A stretch of 64,000 nt of DNA from Holacanthus passer (Eukaryota; Chordata; Actinopteri; Pomacanthidae), in NCBI GenBank assembly GCA_025331565.1, contig JAFREQ010000091.1, positions 814,001-878,000 of the forward strand. The letters run 5' to 3'. Below, piece by piece: positions 35,480 through 48,179 of this stretch. Under the pieces are notes generated by a model. That model saw only the letters and a program-made list of their open reading frames with translations. It made no database searches and was not told where the DNA came from. The translations under genes and the position numbers were made by a program. Each line of letters opens with the position of its first letter. Position 1 is the first letter of the stretch.

Positions 35480-36295
35480 CACAGCACGACATAAAGTGTC
35501 TTAGTAAGGTGTTGTGCCAACACATGCCTCCAGAACAATGCATCATCTCGGCATTGATTCCACAAGTCTGTGGAACTCTAACGGAGGGCCCTCCTTCCAA
35601 AAGATGATCCCTCATTTGATGGTTTGATGTTAACACAAAATCTGCACAGGTGTTCAATAGGGTTGAGATCTTGTGACTGCAAAGGCCACAGCATATGATT
35701 CACATTGTTTTTATTCTCATGTAACCATTCAGCGACCCCTCGTGCCCAATGGATGGGGACATTGACATCCTGGAAGAGATCACTCTCATCAGGATAGAAA
35801 TGTTTGATAGGACAAAGGTCATCACTCAGAACAACTTTGTATTGATTTGCAGTGACCCTTCCCTCTAAGGGGACAAGTGGACTGGAACCATGCCAGCAAA
35901 ATGCCCCTACAGCATAACAGAGCCACCGGATCCCTTCACTGTAGTGGTCAAGCACTCAGGTCTGGACCATCCTCTTGGTGTACGCCACACTCCCCCACTT
36001 GTCCAGAATATGAATAATGACTCATATGACCATCGCCTTTTCACATCTCTGTAGACCATTACCTGGTTTTTGCACCACTGAACTCTCAAATGTACATTCA
36101 TCTTGGTAATGAGAGGTTTATACGTTGCAACCCTCCTACAAAATCCCTCTCTTGGTAATTGTTGACAAATTGTTCTTGCTGACCCTGTCTGATCACATCC
36201 TGCACTGACATTTTCAGTTACTGTGTTGATCTTCTGTTTTTATGTTTATGTCACACTAATGCACAAGCAGTTTTTCCAGCATTTATTGAGAGTGT
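35480..36295 (-). mobile_element. Tc1-like transposon C, decayed
   Basis: A Tc1 lineage different from those at 17.5-19.6 kb. Noncoding and coding words follow the family order from right to left: GTTTATGTCACACTAATGCA (about 36243) and GACCCTGTCTGATCACATCC (about 36181), then the transposase body to about 35580. Terminal inverted repeats could not be placed, so both ends are approximate. Confidence 0.8.
35578..36125 (-). pseudogene. Tc1-like transposase pseudogene
   Basis: Two overlapping frames carry the protein: the central part (VHLRVQWCKNQVMVYRDVKR, then a degraded WSDE-type region) at 36101-35907 and the DDE-domain C-terminus at 35955-35578. The latter shows FCWHGSSPLVPLEG, DESDLFQDVNVPIH, and LNPIEHL with the third acidic residue. 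In related proteins the second catalytic Asp precedes Asn in a QDDN/QQDN motif; here that position reads Val (QDVN), so the active site is broken as well as the frame. The N-terminal DNA-binding half is not open. Confidence 0.8.
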
Positions 36296-36299
36296 TATA

Positions 36300-36830
36300 G
36301 GTTATTAATGTTTTCTGGCCACCCTTACGCATGCAAAGTGTACCTGTGGCTTTTCCCAGAGTCAAATTCACGCAGGCTAGATCAGGTTAATTTTTCAGGA
36401 AGAGATTAAAATGCAGGGCTCCAAGTGAATAAATTTATCCAGAGACCTTCCTTCGCTCCTTCTAAATACATTATTTTTGTCATATATTTTTAACCAAGAA
36501 ATCTGACAAATGAACATCTGATGGTAGATTTCCAAAAGGGGCGTTTCCCCTATTACTTTCCTATGTGTTGAAATCTCAACATCTATATTTTATTCACTGC
36601 TGGTTTGCATAACTGGCTGGATCTGATGTGAACAGGCTGTAAAACAGTACATTTGCAACTGGTAATGTAATTAAATTTGTGGTCCTCTTAAACCACTTGC
36701 ATATGCCACTTAACTAATCTGTTTGTACGAGTGGTTCTCGCATGAGGCACAATGTTTTGTTTTTTAATTAAGTACAGAAGGTGTGACTTGTGGATGTTAA
36801 GGCTGTGAAATGTTAGAACATTTGATGGAG
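36300..36830. other. Unique noncoding stretch
   Basis: No feature recognised. Confidence 0.35.
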
Positions 36831-36834
36831 ATAG

Positions 36835-36965
36835 GCAAAGTAACAGAAAATGTGTTACTTTAATGTGTCAAAGTAACTAATTACTTTTGCAACTGAATAC
36901 TAAGTAACTGAGTGCATTTTTAAAGCAGCCGTGAAGTAACTTGTGAGTAAACACTAGGTATATTT
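36835..36965. mobile_element. MITE-like fragment with AGTAACT motifs
   Basis: Repeated AGTAAC/GTTACT words (AAGTAACAG, TGTTACTTT, AAAGTAACTAATTACTTT, AAGTAACTGAG, GAAGTAACTTG) match the style of a common fish non-autonomous DNA element. Boundaries and target duplication are not visible. Confidence 0.4.
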
Positions 36966-37064
36966 GTTTCGTATAACAGTGACAGAATGTAACACATGTA
37001 ACATGAGAAAAATGGGAAAACATCCACCAGACAAAACAGAACTTGCATGTGGTCAGTTGTTATG

Positions 37065-37400
37065 TTATTGCTGTACATAGCTCATGTTGTTTTCAATACA
37101 AAAAGGTAAACCAAGTGGATTTGTATTTCCCCAGGGATTTGTCTTTCTACAACAAGGTAATTCAAACTCATGAGGCATAAATGACCTCAAGATATAAAAT
37201 AAATACAAGACAATACAGCGTGACACATAAGAATAGAACTTAAAAAGAGCAAATATAGACATCATCATAAGCTCAAAATAAGCTAAAATACAGCAAGATG
37301 GATTGAACAGGAGAGTGAAAATTACAGTGCAACTAAAGGGCAGTGCAAGATAAAAAATAAATAGTCCTAAGGTTCATTAAATAAAAAGTGGTGAACAGAA
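37065..37400. repeat. Possible retroposon remnant
   Basis: TTTGTATTTCCCCAGGGATT followed downstream by AAATACAAGACAATACAGCG and AGTGCAAGATAAAAAATAAA resembles a decayed fish LINE/SINE with the 'tttccccagggat' end. Weak; no duplication found. Confidence 0.3.
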
Positions 37401-38640
37401 AAGAAAGACACACGTGTTATTGCCATGTGGTCATAGCAGGGTAACATTTCCCTAAGGACATTTCACACAGCTCATTTTCAAAAGTGGCAAAATACTTTTA
37501 AACTGTTTTCCAATGAGACTCCACACTTCGCTGAGCTGATCGTATGTAGCCTGTGTCATTAGGTATTCGACAAAAGCATTTCTACCACCATTTACTACAT
37601 CAATTCCCCATCAACCAAAACCTTTTATGCCTCAAATGAGCATCGAAACTACTTTGTGATATTGAGCAAAATGTATTGACTTTCACTTTGTCCATTTCTT
37701 TTCAAATTTGAGACTTCACATTTTGAATAATGCACTCGAATAGAAGGCAGAGAGCAAGAGAGAGGCAGAAAGAAAGAGCACGGGGTGGTGTGACAGAGGT
37801 GGTGTGAGGACACTGGATAATGCTGCTTCTATACACAGAGAAACACGTGAGCAAACACACATACACACACAATAGATGACAGAGCTATCTATTTGGACCA
37901 GAACAAGGTCATGTACTGACCGCTGGCCCTATTCCATCTAACTCGTTTTTTCACCCCCTGTTCCTCTGGGTTTCTTAAAGAAATACTCCAAGCTTTTGGT
38001 AAAAACACTGTTTGATCCATTGCTGGGTGAAAGACGCTAGTTTGGTATAATATCAGAGCTCCACAATAATGTCATTGTACATCCAACGTAAGGCTACTGC
38101 CCAGCTAGACCAGCCAAGTGGTAGCTGTACTCTTTCTATATACGAGTGTCATGCTGCAAAATGTGGCATAAAATTTGCTGCTCAAGTGTATTCTCTCTCA
38201 TTTCTCATTGATGCGGCACTGAGCTTAAAGTTCAGCTGGCTGTGTGATGTGATTATGTAAAGGTACGCTCACATCAGCTTCAGTTTCAGGGAGAGTGAAC
38301 ATTTCCTTTTCCTTAAATGATACACGTGTGCAGGTCTTATGGGGATATTTTCTGTACAAAGAGTTTTAGAAAGGCCTTTCAGATGTGAACCAGCATCAGA
38401 TCCGCAGGTGTTACCCACCAGAGTGCAGCTCAGACCACAGATTTCCGTCTGAAACATCAGCAACCTCTCAGGTTAAAAAATGAAGTCAAAGTGCCAAACA
38501 CAGCAGTTCCTCGAAAGGCCACTTGAAGCTGGTTCCAACTTGATCTTGGCTGTGTCTGTGGTGTTGTTGCCTTTGGGATAGTTTTCAATGCTACATCGAT
38601 ATCAAATAAATAACAGGGCTTGCTGTGCTGATAATTGTAC
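37400..38640. other. Unique noncoding stretch
   Basis: Contains a purine-rich patch at 37740-37810. No gene or repeat identified. Confidence 0.4.
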
Positions 38641-38659
38641 TGTCTAAAAAGTCTGTGCT

Positions 38660-38912
38660 CCTGTTTTTTTGTTAGCTAGCTATTTAGCCTTGGGTTGATT
38701 CCCGGCTGTGTGGTGTCTTTGTCCGGGATGCTATTTTCTCAGTGCGTTTGTTGTCTGTGCGTTTGTTCTCTGTCTGTTTGTCCTAGTGTTTATGGAGCTG
38801 CTTGTTGGCTGGATTTTAATTGTGCTGCTGCATCAACTGTGTTTCTCTCGGTTGCCCAGGACAAGTTTCTCCTGGGGGAGACAGTGAAGGTTGATCTAAT
38901 CTAATAATGCTA
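38660..38912 (+). mobile_element. LINE 3' tail, TCTAA-type
   Basis: Ends CAAGTTTCTCCTGGGGGAGA then CAGTGAAGGTTGATCTAATC and TAATAAT. This is the same architecture (short hairpin, then a pentamer-like tail) as L2/CR1-type elements, but with a TCTAA tail, so a different subfamily from the TCTTA tails. Confidence 0.6.
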
Positions 38913-38914
38913 AT

Positions 38915-40240
38915 GGGAGCGTCTGGTAGCCACAGTTATTAAACCAGCTGCGCCATCAAAATGTAATAAAGAAGTGTTGTAATTTAAGGCAATAATACTG
39001 TACTTTTGAACAAATGGCATCTGTGTGAGGTTGGAAAATAAAGGTCCACCATTTTAGTTAACTAACATTATGTATGTAATGTATTGTTAACGTAACATTA
39101 TGCTAAATCATGTTAATCTAGATGCTGCAATATGTTATTGGTTGGACTGGAGTTGGTTATTGAGGCTACACGGTAATGTCAAATTTGACAGTCCACAAGC
39201 TCAAACGTCATTATTTTTATTAATGTTATTGCTGAAACAGAAATTAAGTTTAGTATGCTCCAGAAGGGTAGGCCAGCTAGCAATGCAGAATAGCATACAG
39301 CCTAGCTTCTTAGCCTCAGCTAGCTTGGTAGCTAAGTGGGCGAGTTTCAGCAACCGGGCTTCATTCACTCTGTCTCAGCTCCTCCATGCTCCTAAGTCCA
39401 TGTTTTACACAGTACATGATATGAGCTGGGCTCGAGTCCAGTGGAGTCGACTGGACCATGGTTACCATGATTCCAGGCTGCCTGTTGACACAGGTGTGGG
39501 CTCCTTGTAAATGGCTGTCAAAGGGAATTGTTTTATATAGGCTGAAGGGCAGATTGTTTTAACACACACACACACACACACACGCAGTTTGCAATGTCAT
39601 CAGTCATATATAGACCAGGGTGCACTCAAACTAAGGCTAACATGCTATCTTATTGAAAACAACCAGCTTGTGCTGGTTGATGCAGTATTTCACCTCGGAG
39701 ACACATCTGAACAACACAGAGTTACACTCTTGCATGGAAATCAGAAATGATGGCCACATGATTGTGGGCAAATGCTGATAACATGATTTGATAATAGAAT
39801 GTTAACATGCTTTGGCTTGTGTTATGACCCGACTAACATCTCAAAGTAAGTTTCAGCAGTTAGTTTTTGCTGCTTGGTCACAATATACATCTGAGTGTTG
39901 CAAGCCCTGATTCCACGTGGTCAAAGTGATTTCTGAAATGGCATGTTTGAGCATTTCTGGTGCAAACGGTGCAAATGCATACATCCATGTTTACTGAAGG
40001 GATATGACATAGTGAGGCAAGAAACAGAGAGAGGGCAAACTAGAGGACAGCCATGTCCCAGGGGAGTTTGATGTGTGTTCAGACTGAATGCAAAGTGAAT
40101 TTTCACTTCACATTATTGATGCAAATTTGACTGCTGTGTAGTTTGCAGAGCTCGTGTTTATTGGTATGATACAGTGGGTGGCTGATACGATGGTGGTCCA
40201 CATGTTGAGGTGTTCTTTGACAACACACTGAACCCTAGCT
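38915..40240. other. Unique noncoding stretch with small ORF
   Basis: An open frame of 136 codons (39100-39510, plus) shows no domain, signal peptide or conserved motif. It is not called as a gene. A (CA)11 microsatellite lies at 39562-39583. Confidence 0.4.
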
Positions 40241-40244
40241 GAGC

Positions 40245-40320
40245 AACATCTTGCATGGCAGCTCGTAGTATGTGTAAGACTGCTTTGGATATAAGTGCCA
40301 TATAAATGCAGCCATTTGTC
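40245..40320 (+). repeat. Possible retroposon 3' fragment
   Basis: TAAGACTGCTTTGGATATAA then GTGCCATATAAATGCAGCC resembles the 'gctttggataaaagcgtctgctaaatg' end of fish retroposons, more decayed than the copy at 34.6 kb. Confidence 0.4.
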
Positions 40321-40324
40321 CCCA

Positions 40325-40755
40325 ACAGCCAATGTATGAACTGCTGGACTCCAGCCATGTGTGGAGCTTATCAGGAACTCCATTTCTTTCTATTTTCCAC
40401 AACTACATAATGTTTTTCCTGTCTCTCATTTTCAGGCATTGCCTTTATATGCATTTTTTGTTGCCTAAAACATTTGAGACAATGCAGAGTTTTGATATCA
40501 ACCCTCCCAAACGTGTTTAGCATGAGGCAGAGGTCAGACGTGTTTCCAGGGAGACCTTGTCTATAACCTCCAAGCTGTCATAGCTATAGATCTCTCTAAC
40601 AGTTGTAAAGAGTTTAACTAGGCTACACAGTTCGACACCACACCTGCAGACAGTTTTTAGCAACACAAGGCTCAACAGCTCTGGTTGGGGAGCCACAGTG
40701 TGCCGTGGAGCTGCATTATGCTGAGTGCTCTGAGAATCACCAAACAGCCATCTGC
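40325..40755. other. Unique noncoding stretch
   Basis: No feature recognised. Confidence 0.35.
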
Positions 40756-40759
40756 CTCG

Positions 40760-41170
40760 GAACTTTGCAGTCACTTTTTCACTTTCTATTTCTCCTCCAT
40801 CCCCATTTCTCCCTACTTACTTCTCACACCTTTATCATATATCCTTCTTTCCAGACTCATTTTCTCTTTCTCCTTCCTCCTCATTTCTCTTTCATCTCCC
40901 TCACCATCTTTCATCGCTTCTTTTCCTGTGCCTGTTCGCTCTCTTGTCTCCCCCTCCCTTTTGTCCTTCTTCCATCTCAGGTAAACCATCAGCTTCCTGA
41001 CTTCGCTTTCTTTTTGCTGCCGGGGTACGACAGCCCTTTGAACCTTTCTTTTCTGAGTCTCTCACTCTCATTCTCTCAGTCTTGCTCCATTTCTCTACCT
41101 CTCTCACTTCAGTTCATTCTCTCTCTCTCTCTCTCTCTCTTTGTGTCTCTCTGACACACACTTTTTCTCT
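40760..41170. repeat. Polypyrimidine tract with (TC)n
   Basis: About 400 bp almost entirely C/T on the plus strand, with a perfect TC run at 41119-41140. It gives S/F/L-rich frames on the plus strand (up to 149 codons, 40705-41154) and K/R/E-rich frames on the minus strand. These are compositional. Confidence 0.85.
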
Positions 41171-42690
41171 CTGACCTGGTTCTGTTGGATCCTGCTGGAA
41201 GGCCTGATGTTCACGCTAGCACAGATCTGCACACACACACACACGCAGATTTGGCGGGGAAAAAAGGAGAGAACAACACAAAGCTAATCTAAAAGGTTTT
41301 TTTTCAGGTGTGCATGTATGCATACAAATCTAAATGCACATGCAAATACATGTGCACCCACACACTCATAAGCTTATGGGATTACGCTTTCTCTCTTTGG
41401 TTTTTCATTTTGAATGTCCACAGCGAGGCTGCAGGTAAAATAAATTTGTTTTGTTACAAGTAAAAAATATATTTGCACTGTCATTTAAGCTGAATTGTAT
41501 CCTAAGCTCACAGGATCAGTGCTGGGCTGTGGGCCACAGTACATCGCCGTGCATAAGCCTCACAGCTCTCTTATTTAAAGAAGAAACACTCCATATCATT
41601 GCATTAAAAAACAAACAAAAAAAAAAAACACTTTCTAGAATAAGTTACTTACTTACTTACTTACTTACCTACCTATTGTGCCAGCTATGACTCTAATGAC
41701 AGACAAATCTGTTTTTGCACCCCAAAGCAAGCAGCATTAGAATGAATGGGACTCCATCTCTGAACATGATATTCACTTATTTTTAAATGCCTACTTGCTA
41801 TATAAAAGAGACTACACCCACCTTAGATGGCATGTAAAGATGAGTTTTAAGATAAGAACACAGGGCTGGAGCTGAAAGTCCATTAACTGATCAGTCATGA
41901 ACAGAAAATTGCTAAACGCTTTGATAATAATAACTTTTATAACTGATTGATTGCTTTTATCAGTTATGGAGCAAATGTTCCCTAACACTCTCACTTCTCA
42001 AATATGAACATTTTACTTTATATCACTGCAAATGGAATAGTTTTTTGTCCTTTGCAATTTGAAGATTTTAATTTTGGCTTAAGGAAATCATGATGGGCAT
42101 TTTCCATTCATTTCTGACACTTTGTAGTACAAATAATCAGTTAACCAGTTAGAAATGATTAGTTCAATGAATAACAAAATTGTTAGTTGCAGCCGAAAAA
42201 AAACATTCACAACAAAAATCCTGGTGGGATAAGACAGCAGTTTAACAACTGTTTGCAACTGCATTTGGGTGTATCGAGCATCATGCAAGATGACAAAGTA
42301 AAAACATCTCAGTATGATTAAACCTTATTTATTTGAAAAAAGCTTTCTGGCACACACCTAACTATTAGCAAGATGTCTTTCTGACCTAGATCTGCAGCCC
42401 TTTTTTAACCTGTTGTTGTCTTTGTACCATCTCTCTCCCACTTCATTTGCAATGCCCCATTTAATGAATAATACTGCATGACTCCAGCAATCAACATTAA
42501 TTTAATTTCTGTTCAAACCACCCAACAAGGTCACCAAGTGTTTTATGTATTTTCGTGTATGAATGTCCCTGTGTGAATTTGAAACAGAGAAACAGAAATT
42601 ATGTATGCACAAATAATCTATCACGGGTTACAAGGGGTTAATTAAGTATTTAATATAACAGGTTATGGCAAGATTAGATTTCTGGTGTTA
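41170..42690. other. Noncoding stretch with (TTAC)n
   Basis: A (TTAC)n run at 41644-41672 and a short CA run near 41230. No exon or repeat recognised otherwise. Confidence 0.45.
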
Positions 42691-42697
42691 TTACAAA

Positions 42698-42724
42698 TGT
42701 GTGTGTGTGTGTGTGTGTGTGTGT
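42698..42724. repeat. (TG)13 microsatellite
   Basis: A perfect TG run. Confidence 0.95.
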
Positions 42725-42729
42725 GGAAG

Positions 42730-45140
42730 GGAGTGCTGCTCTGTAATGAAGTCCCTCTTGACATGTGGTGACCCAACTAAATTGAAGCCATTTTAAATTG
42801 ATATTTAGTCCTGAGAGAATATAAACTGTTGTCACGAAGAAACCCACTGCTCCACTTTACTGGCAGCGTTTGTGTGTATGTGTGTGTGTGCCACCTCATA
42901 GGTTCACTAAACTCTGAACAGGACTGCCCAATTTAGTTAAAGAAGTAACACAGGTGTATAAATAGGACTTAGCAGATAGGACTAGACATTCAGAGGTTCT
43001 GAAACACAAGTGTAGCAGGCAGAAGTACTGATACACTAACAGGTGATTAAGAGCATCTCTGCATCCAATTAAGGCCGGTGCACATCTGTTCAGAGATAAT
43101 CATCATCAGAGCTGCAGGTTTAAGGCGAAAACCTACATCAAGTTACACAACAGTGCTTGTTTAAGGTGTGTACTTTTGGAAGCACTACAGTCAATGAATC
43201 CTATTAATCATCCATTATTCATGTTCGACTATTCAGTGTCTGTAAAATGTCTCTAGTTTGATAAACTTAAGCTGCTTGATTACAACAGAAGTGCAGATTT
43301 GTGGGAAAAAGACCTTTTACTCAGTAATTCACAGGCCATATTATTATGATTATTGATTCATTATCAAGGTTTTTTTTTTTCAGCTCAAATAATCATTTTT
43401 TCATCTCAAATAACAGTTTTATATGGGCAACTTGTACAAACTTTATCCAGTGTAACTCGGTATAACTATAAAATATGATAAGACAAGACATCTATCCTTA
43501 TCCTTATTTCACTGCAGGTGCTCATTTCAGAAGAGTCTGTGCATTTTCAGATGACAGACTTTTGGAAAAAAGCCTACATGTTTTTATATTTTTCAATTTT
43601 CATCCATAGAGACAAATGCTGAACAGGATTTTGCACACAAATGTTGCTCCACGTCTTTTCACTGACAGTCATGGCACAGATTAAAGGATTTTTTTTGGTG
43701 ATACAGAAAACATAAATCCTGCCCCAAATGTAATGCTTGCACAATCTCTGTATCACTGAAAGTTGACCCAGTACATGCCCTGAACTTCACGACCTCAGAG
43801 CCACCACAAGCTGATTTAAACAATTCAGCGGGGACTTGCTTCTCGGAAATATATTAGAATGGTCTATTTATGAGCTGTGAATGTGTGAATTCTTTTACAG
43901 ACTGTCACTTCAGTTTATTCATGTTTCTTTTCATTTCCTTGCCCTGGCTGCTGCACAGATGAAAAGGGTGGCAGCAGAATGCCCAGAGCCAAAACATTCA
44001 GTGCAATGTGTATGTCGAGTCACCCAGCCTCGGTTTGGGATGTGCGTGTCTAAATAGCAGAACGCTGTCTTTTTTTGTACACATAATCGGCCCATCTCTG
44101 AGTCTGACTTCATCGTGACCCATGGCCTCTCTTGATTTGAGCCAAAAACTACAAAAAAAAGAGTTTAAAGTTGACTTAACTTGGCAACATGGCAGAGTTT
44201 ACTGTGATGAGTTCCATTTCCTCAACTGAGGGGGACAAACTATTTTTCAACATGGAGGCTCTCTTGTCGTGGCCTGTCATTCTGAACAGACTGACTTTAG
44301 CTGCCCTGGTAATATCAAATATGTTTGATGTGTATAACTTCACGTGTGGATGTGTCTTGACAAAGTTCTTTGTGGAAAACACAAATCTCAAGCAGCTAAT
44401 GAAAACCCAGTTTACAATGAGATCAGATGCTGTGATGACATTATACTCTTAAATGTTGGCATTTTCCATGGACAAAAATTGTATTGCCATAAACATCGCT
44501 GCCTTCTTGAGGGCACTTAATACTTACAATGATGCGCTCATAAAGTGACAGTAAATAAATGTAGTGCAGTAGGTTGCAAAAGGTGCATTTTGGATACAGC
44601 CACAGTGTTTCAGAACAGTAGTTTGCATAATGTGGCTTTATAGGACCCAGTCTTGGTTTGGCACTTTGGGTATTGGCAGGCCCAAGAATAATTTCACAAT
44701 TCGTTGAAAATAAAAATACAATGTACTCAAAAAGCATTAAACCCTATACTACTGTGAAAACTATAGCACATAAAATTTTGCCTAATAAAATTACTTAAAA
44801 AGCTAAAATCAGTAAAAGTTCACCATAAATGAGAGAAAAGGGACACAATAGTTCAGTAAACACAAGGTGGAGTTAAACTTTCACTGTAGAAGAGGGGTAG
44901 TTAAATGAAGCTCCAGTGCAAGTTCAGCCAGGAAGACAACAATGCTTTCTCGGTCTCAGACTATTTCTCATCTCTCCTACTGCTCATGCTCACACACATT
45001 TCAGTGTTTGGGGCTGTCTCTGGTAATCAGCTGTCTCATCAGCTGATCTCTTCCATCCAATAGCACAGTGTCACATCCTCGTCACTAGCCTATCATCTTC
45101 ATGCTCTCCTTTTAAAGTACGATCTTTCTCTGCCCTAGCT
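42730..45140. other. Unique noncoding stretch
   Basis: T-run near 43371-43380; otherwise high-complexity AT-rich DNA. Opposed frames at 44176-44452 cover the same bases and neither shows a domain. Confidence 0.4.
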
Positions 45141-45145
45141 CTTTC

Positions 45146-45748
45146 ATGCCGGTGATTTGTGTGCTCCTCCTCCTCCCCATCACCTCCTCGCCTTCACAGA
45201 ATCATCATCCACTTCTTCACCCATCTGGCTTCACAGTCTCCGGTCGCCACCACCACCACCAGTGTCAGGACTCCGGGGGGGACAGTAACTCTCCCATCAA
45301 GATGTCTCCCCCCAGAATCCAAAACGCCAGAGACTCTCTGTCAAGTTTCAATATCAATATCATCATCAATGTCACTTGTAATAAATTATCTTTCTTCACA
45401 TACTCTCTCCTGGTTGAAATACTCTGGACAGCTGACCCATGTGATGAAGGTCTCGCTGAATCACTGCCACCCAGCCTCGGACCCCGCCACCAGTCCGTCC
45501 GACCACCGGGGATGCCTGGGAACAGAGCCAACACAATGCAAGTAACAGGCCACATCTTGGCTATCACCAAGCTCAGGTCTCTCATGCCAGGGTGTTACAC
45601 AACTCCCAAACGGTACTCACATGGCACGACCTCTCTGCTGGCTGACAGGTGTTGCTGTTGCCTTCTTTTTGCCCTCTCAGCTCCCATCCCTCTCAATGGC
45701 GCAGGTGTCTATGTGACTTGGTTCCCCTCTTGCTCCTGTTCCTCTTAA
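45146..45748 (+). other. 200-codon open frame, possibly repeat-derived
   Basis: The longest uninterrupted frame outside recognised LTRs and low-complexity tracts. Its start has a short hydrophobic run (VICVLLLLPI) and then histidine- and serine-rich sequence, a cysteine run (CCCCLL) and no recognised domain. A second plus-strand frame of 128 codons overlaps it. The DNA contains AATAAA near 45380 followed by TCTTTCTTCACATACTCTCT, resembling an LTR R-U5 or LINE 3' end, so an interspersed-repeat origin is likelier than a host gene. Unresolved. Confidence 0.2.
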
Positions 45749-45749
45749 G

Positions 45750-48170
45750 CCGTCTCCCCTCAGAGGAACTATTGGTCCCTGGGGCTACGCCCTTGTGTCC
45801 AACTGATTAAATCAATTTCCATCATAGGGCAAGAGCTCAACCAGGTGCAGGTGTTTAGTGGGTAATTAAGTCACATGCCAATGGGAGGAGGTTAAACATC
45901 ACACAATAAACATCACAACAAATAGACTCCTAACTAAAAGCACACAGTTGAACCCAACTAGAGCAGTTAGAAATAAAGTCAAGCACAGCAGTAAAATCCA
46001 CACAGCATCATGCAAAAAAAAACTATGAATATAAGGCAACAAATAAAACTTTAAAATAAAAATACTTCTGCCTTGTGACAAAAACACGGTTGAGAGAGCA
46101 ATGATGGAAAAACATCACAGTTGCATGAGGCATGAGAAAATAGTCTTGACACAAATTACATTTACCTATGCATGTACCCCAACATAAAGGACAAGAGTGC
46201 TGTAAATCCTTGGTGAAAGCGTGTAATGTTGAGAGTAGAATAGTTTTGCAGTAAAATAGTGAAATAGAGACGTTTTGCTGTACTCTGCCACGCTAGGTTA
46301 GCGACCTGTTGCTAATTGTAACATGCACGGCAAGAAATACTAATAAGACACACAGGGTGTTTGTTTTGTTGTGTTAACTGGACCAAACAGACATAAAGGG
46401 CTAATATTTATATTTTGCTTCCTGTTAAATGTTTTTACTGCCCAATTTAAGTGTATTTTTGCTAATGTTACAGTTAAAGATATTGTAACTTACCTTATAA
46501 CAAGTGCTTTCTTCTTCCTTCTTTCTGACCTCAGAGTCATGTGTTATTGTTACGGATGTTTTAAGTCGTATGTTAGTCATTTTGAAATTAGTATTTTGTT
46601 GTTTGTATTTCCTATGTTAAGGAAATAGAATAAATGCTGCAGTCGAGCTGAACACAAGCTGAAGTTTTTTCTCTTTGTTACACATACAGACAGTGGTAGC
46701 AGGGTTTACAACCACACCCCTCCCTGACACCCCCAAGGCCGGGGGGGATGCATACATTTAAAGGTGCTTTAATCACTGATCACTGAAAGTTCAAAGACAA
46801 GGGAACAAAAGAAAATGCACCAAAACCTAGCAGACCAGAAACTATCCAACTATAAAACCTCTTTCACAGCAGACATTTTGACTTGTCACTGGAGAAAGAA
46901 AAGCACAAGTGAAAGCCAGGACCCTGGAGCCAGCCCACCTAAATGTTTGTTTGTTTCTAATGTTATCAGTTACACCTGCCAGGTGTTTTCTAGCATTGTT
47001 CCACTGACAGGTGTAACTAAATACAGATACATTAGTGGGATAGGCACAGAAAATGCAATCTGAACAGATACAGAAAAAAACATCTGAATTTTTGAAGTCA
47101 TATTCTTCCCCCCACCACCCAGTGCCTGGCTCCCCAGATTTATCATGAACGTCACACAGCTCCTGCTCAGAGTCATATATCACTCAGATCTAAACATATA
47201 GACATCATACACACCTTACATTCAGCACTCCTTACAGTGGCATCTCTCATGTCCATCAAAGCAGGGTAGACATCCATATGTTCATTCATTATTAGATATG
47301 ATGCCCACTTGCTGTTTAAATCAAAGACTAATATTTTTGTGACATAAATAGATGTAGTGTTGTGTTACACCTTTACTGTACACCCCCACACGGCCCTGAC
47401 AAGAGGTCTAACCCACCCACCCCCATTTTTAATATTACATTAAAATAAGACTGTATTTTTGTTCTGTTCAGTCCTTGTACAAACACTAGATATCAGTATT
47501 TAGTGTAGCCCCAAGCAATGACTCAGCAGTGAGGTTGGCTAAGAAGCATCTAAATTTGACTGAAAATAATCATTTTGTGTGAGGACATTTCAGCTCAGAG
47601 AGACACAAACATTTGATGAAAACCACAGTTATGTGATGCAATGCATTCTCAAAATCTGTCCATACTTTGAAAGTCCTCTGCACTGTCCGCTGCCTAGAGG
47701 TGATAATAGATGACTTCTCTTTCCATGTGTCTCTGTCTGACTCTGATGGCTCCTATATTGATTGATGATTTTTTTTTCCCTTCTGCTTTTTTCAAGGGTC
47801 CTCTGAGTTGAATGATAGCTGCTGCTGCCTCCCCCATCGACCTGACAGCGTTTCAAGGTTTTTCCACAAATCCCCAATGCGCGCTCCAACAGTCTCCATA
47901 CCATCTGTCCTGATGACCAAAGCCCGAGAAGTTGATATATAGGAGCAATATTGTCTTCAGCAGGAGGCAGGGATTGACATGACCAGATCAATGTGGATCA
48001 CAGACACTGTGGATAACAATGTGCCCCATGGACAACAAAAGTATGACATAAAGGATGTAGATGGTCAAACATCCACACTGGCTGCTTCTTTAACGCTAAT
48101 ATTTGCTCTTTAGACAAATGAGAAATTACCAGACTTTTTTCTCTCTCTCTCTCTCTCACTGCCACAGCCG
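45750..48170. other. Noncoding stretch, partly repeat-like
   Basis: 45750-46085 (CAATGGGAGGAGGTTAAACA, then A-rich with several AATAAA) and 46830-47080 (CAGTTACACCTGCCAGGTGT...CAGGTGTAACTAA) have the feel of old interspersed repeats, but no boundaries could be set. A poly-G patch lies near 46742-46747. No exon recognised. Confidence 0.3.
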
Positions 48171-48179
48171 ATGTGTAAG

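Noticed and set aside
39100..39510. 136-codon frame as a possible gene
   Set aside because: No domain, no codon or splice evidence, ordinary noncoding composition.
40705..41154. 149-codon S/F/L-rich frame
   Set aside because: A direct translation of a polypyrimidine tract; the opposite strand gives the matching K/R/E frame.
45592..46080. TGTTACAC...TGTGACA block as another solo LTR
   Set aside because: The termini fit, but the flanks CAGGG and AAAAC do not match and no TATA/AATAAA order supports it.
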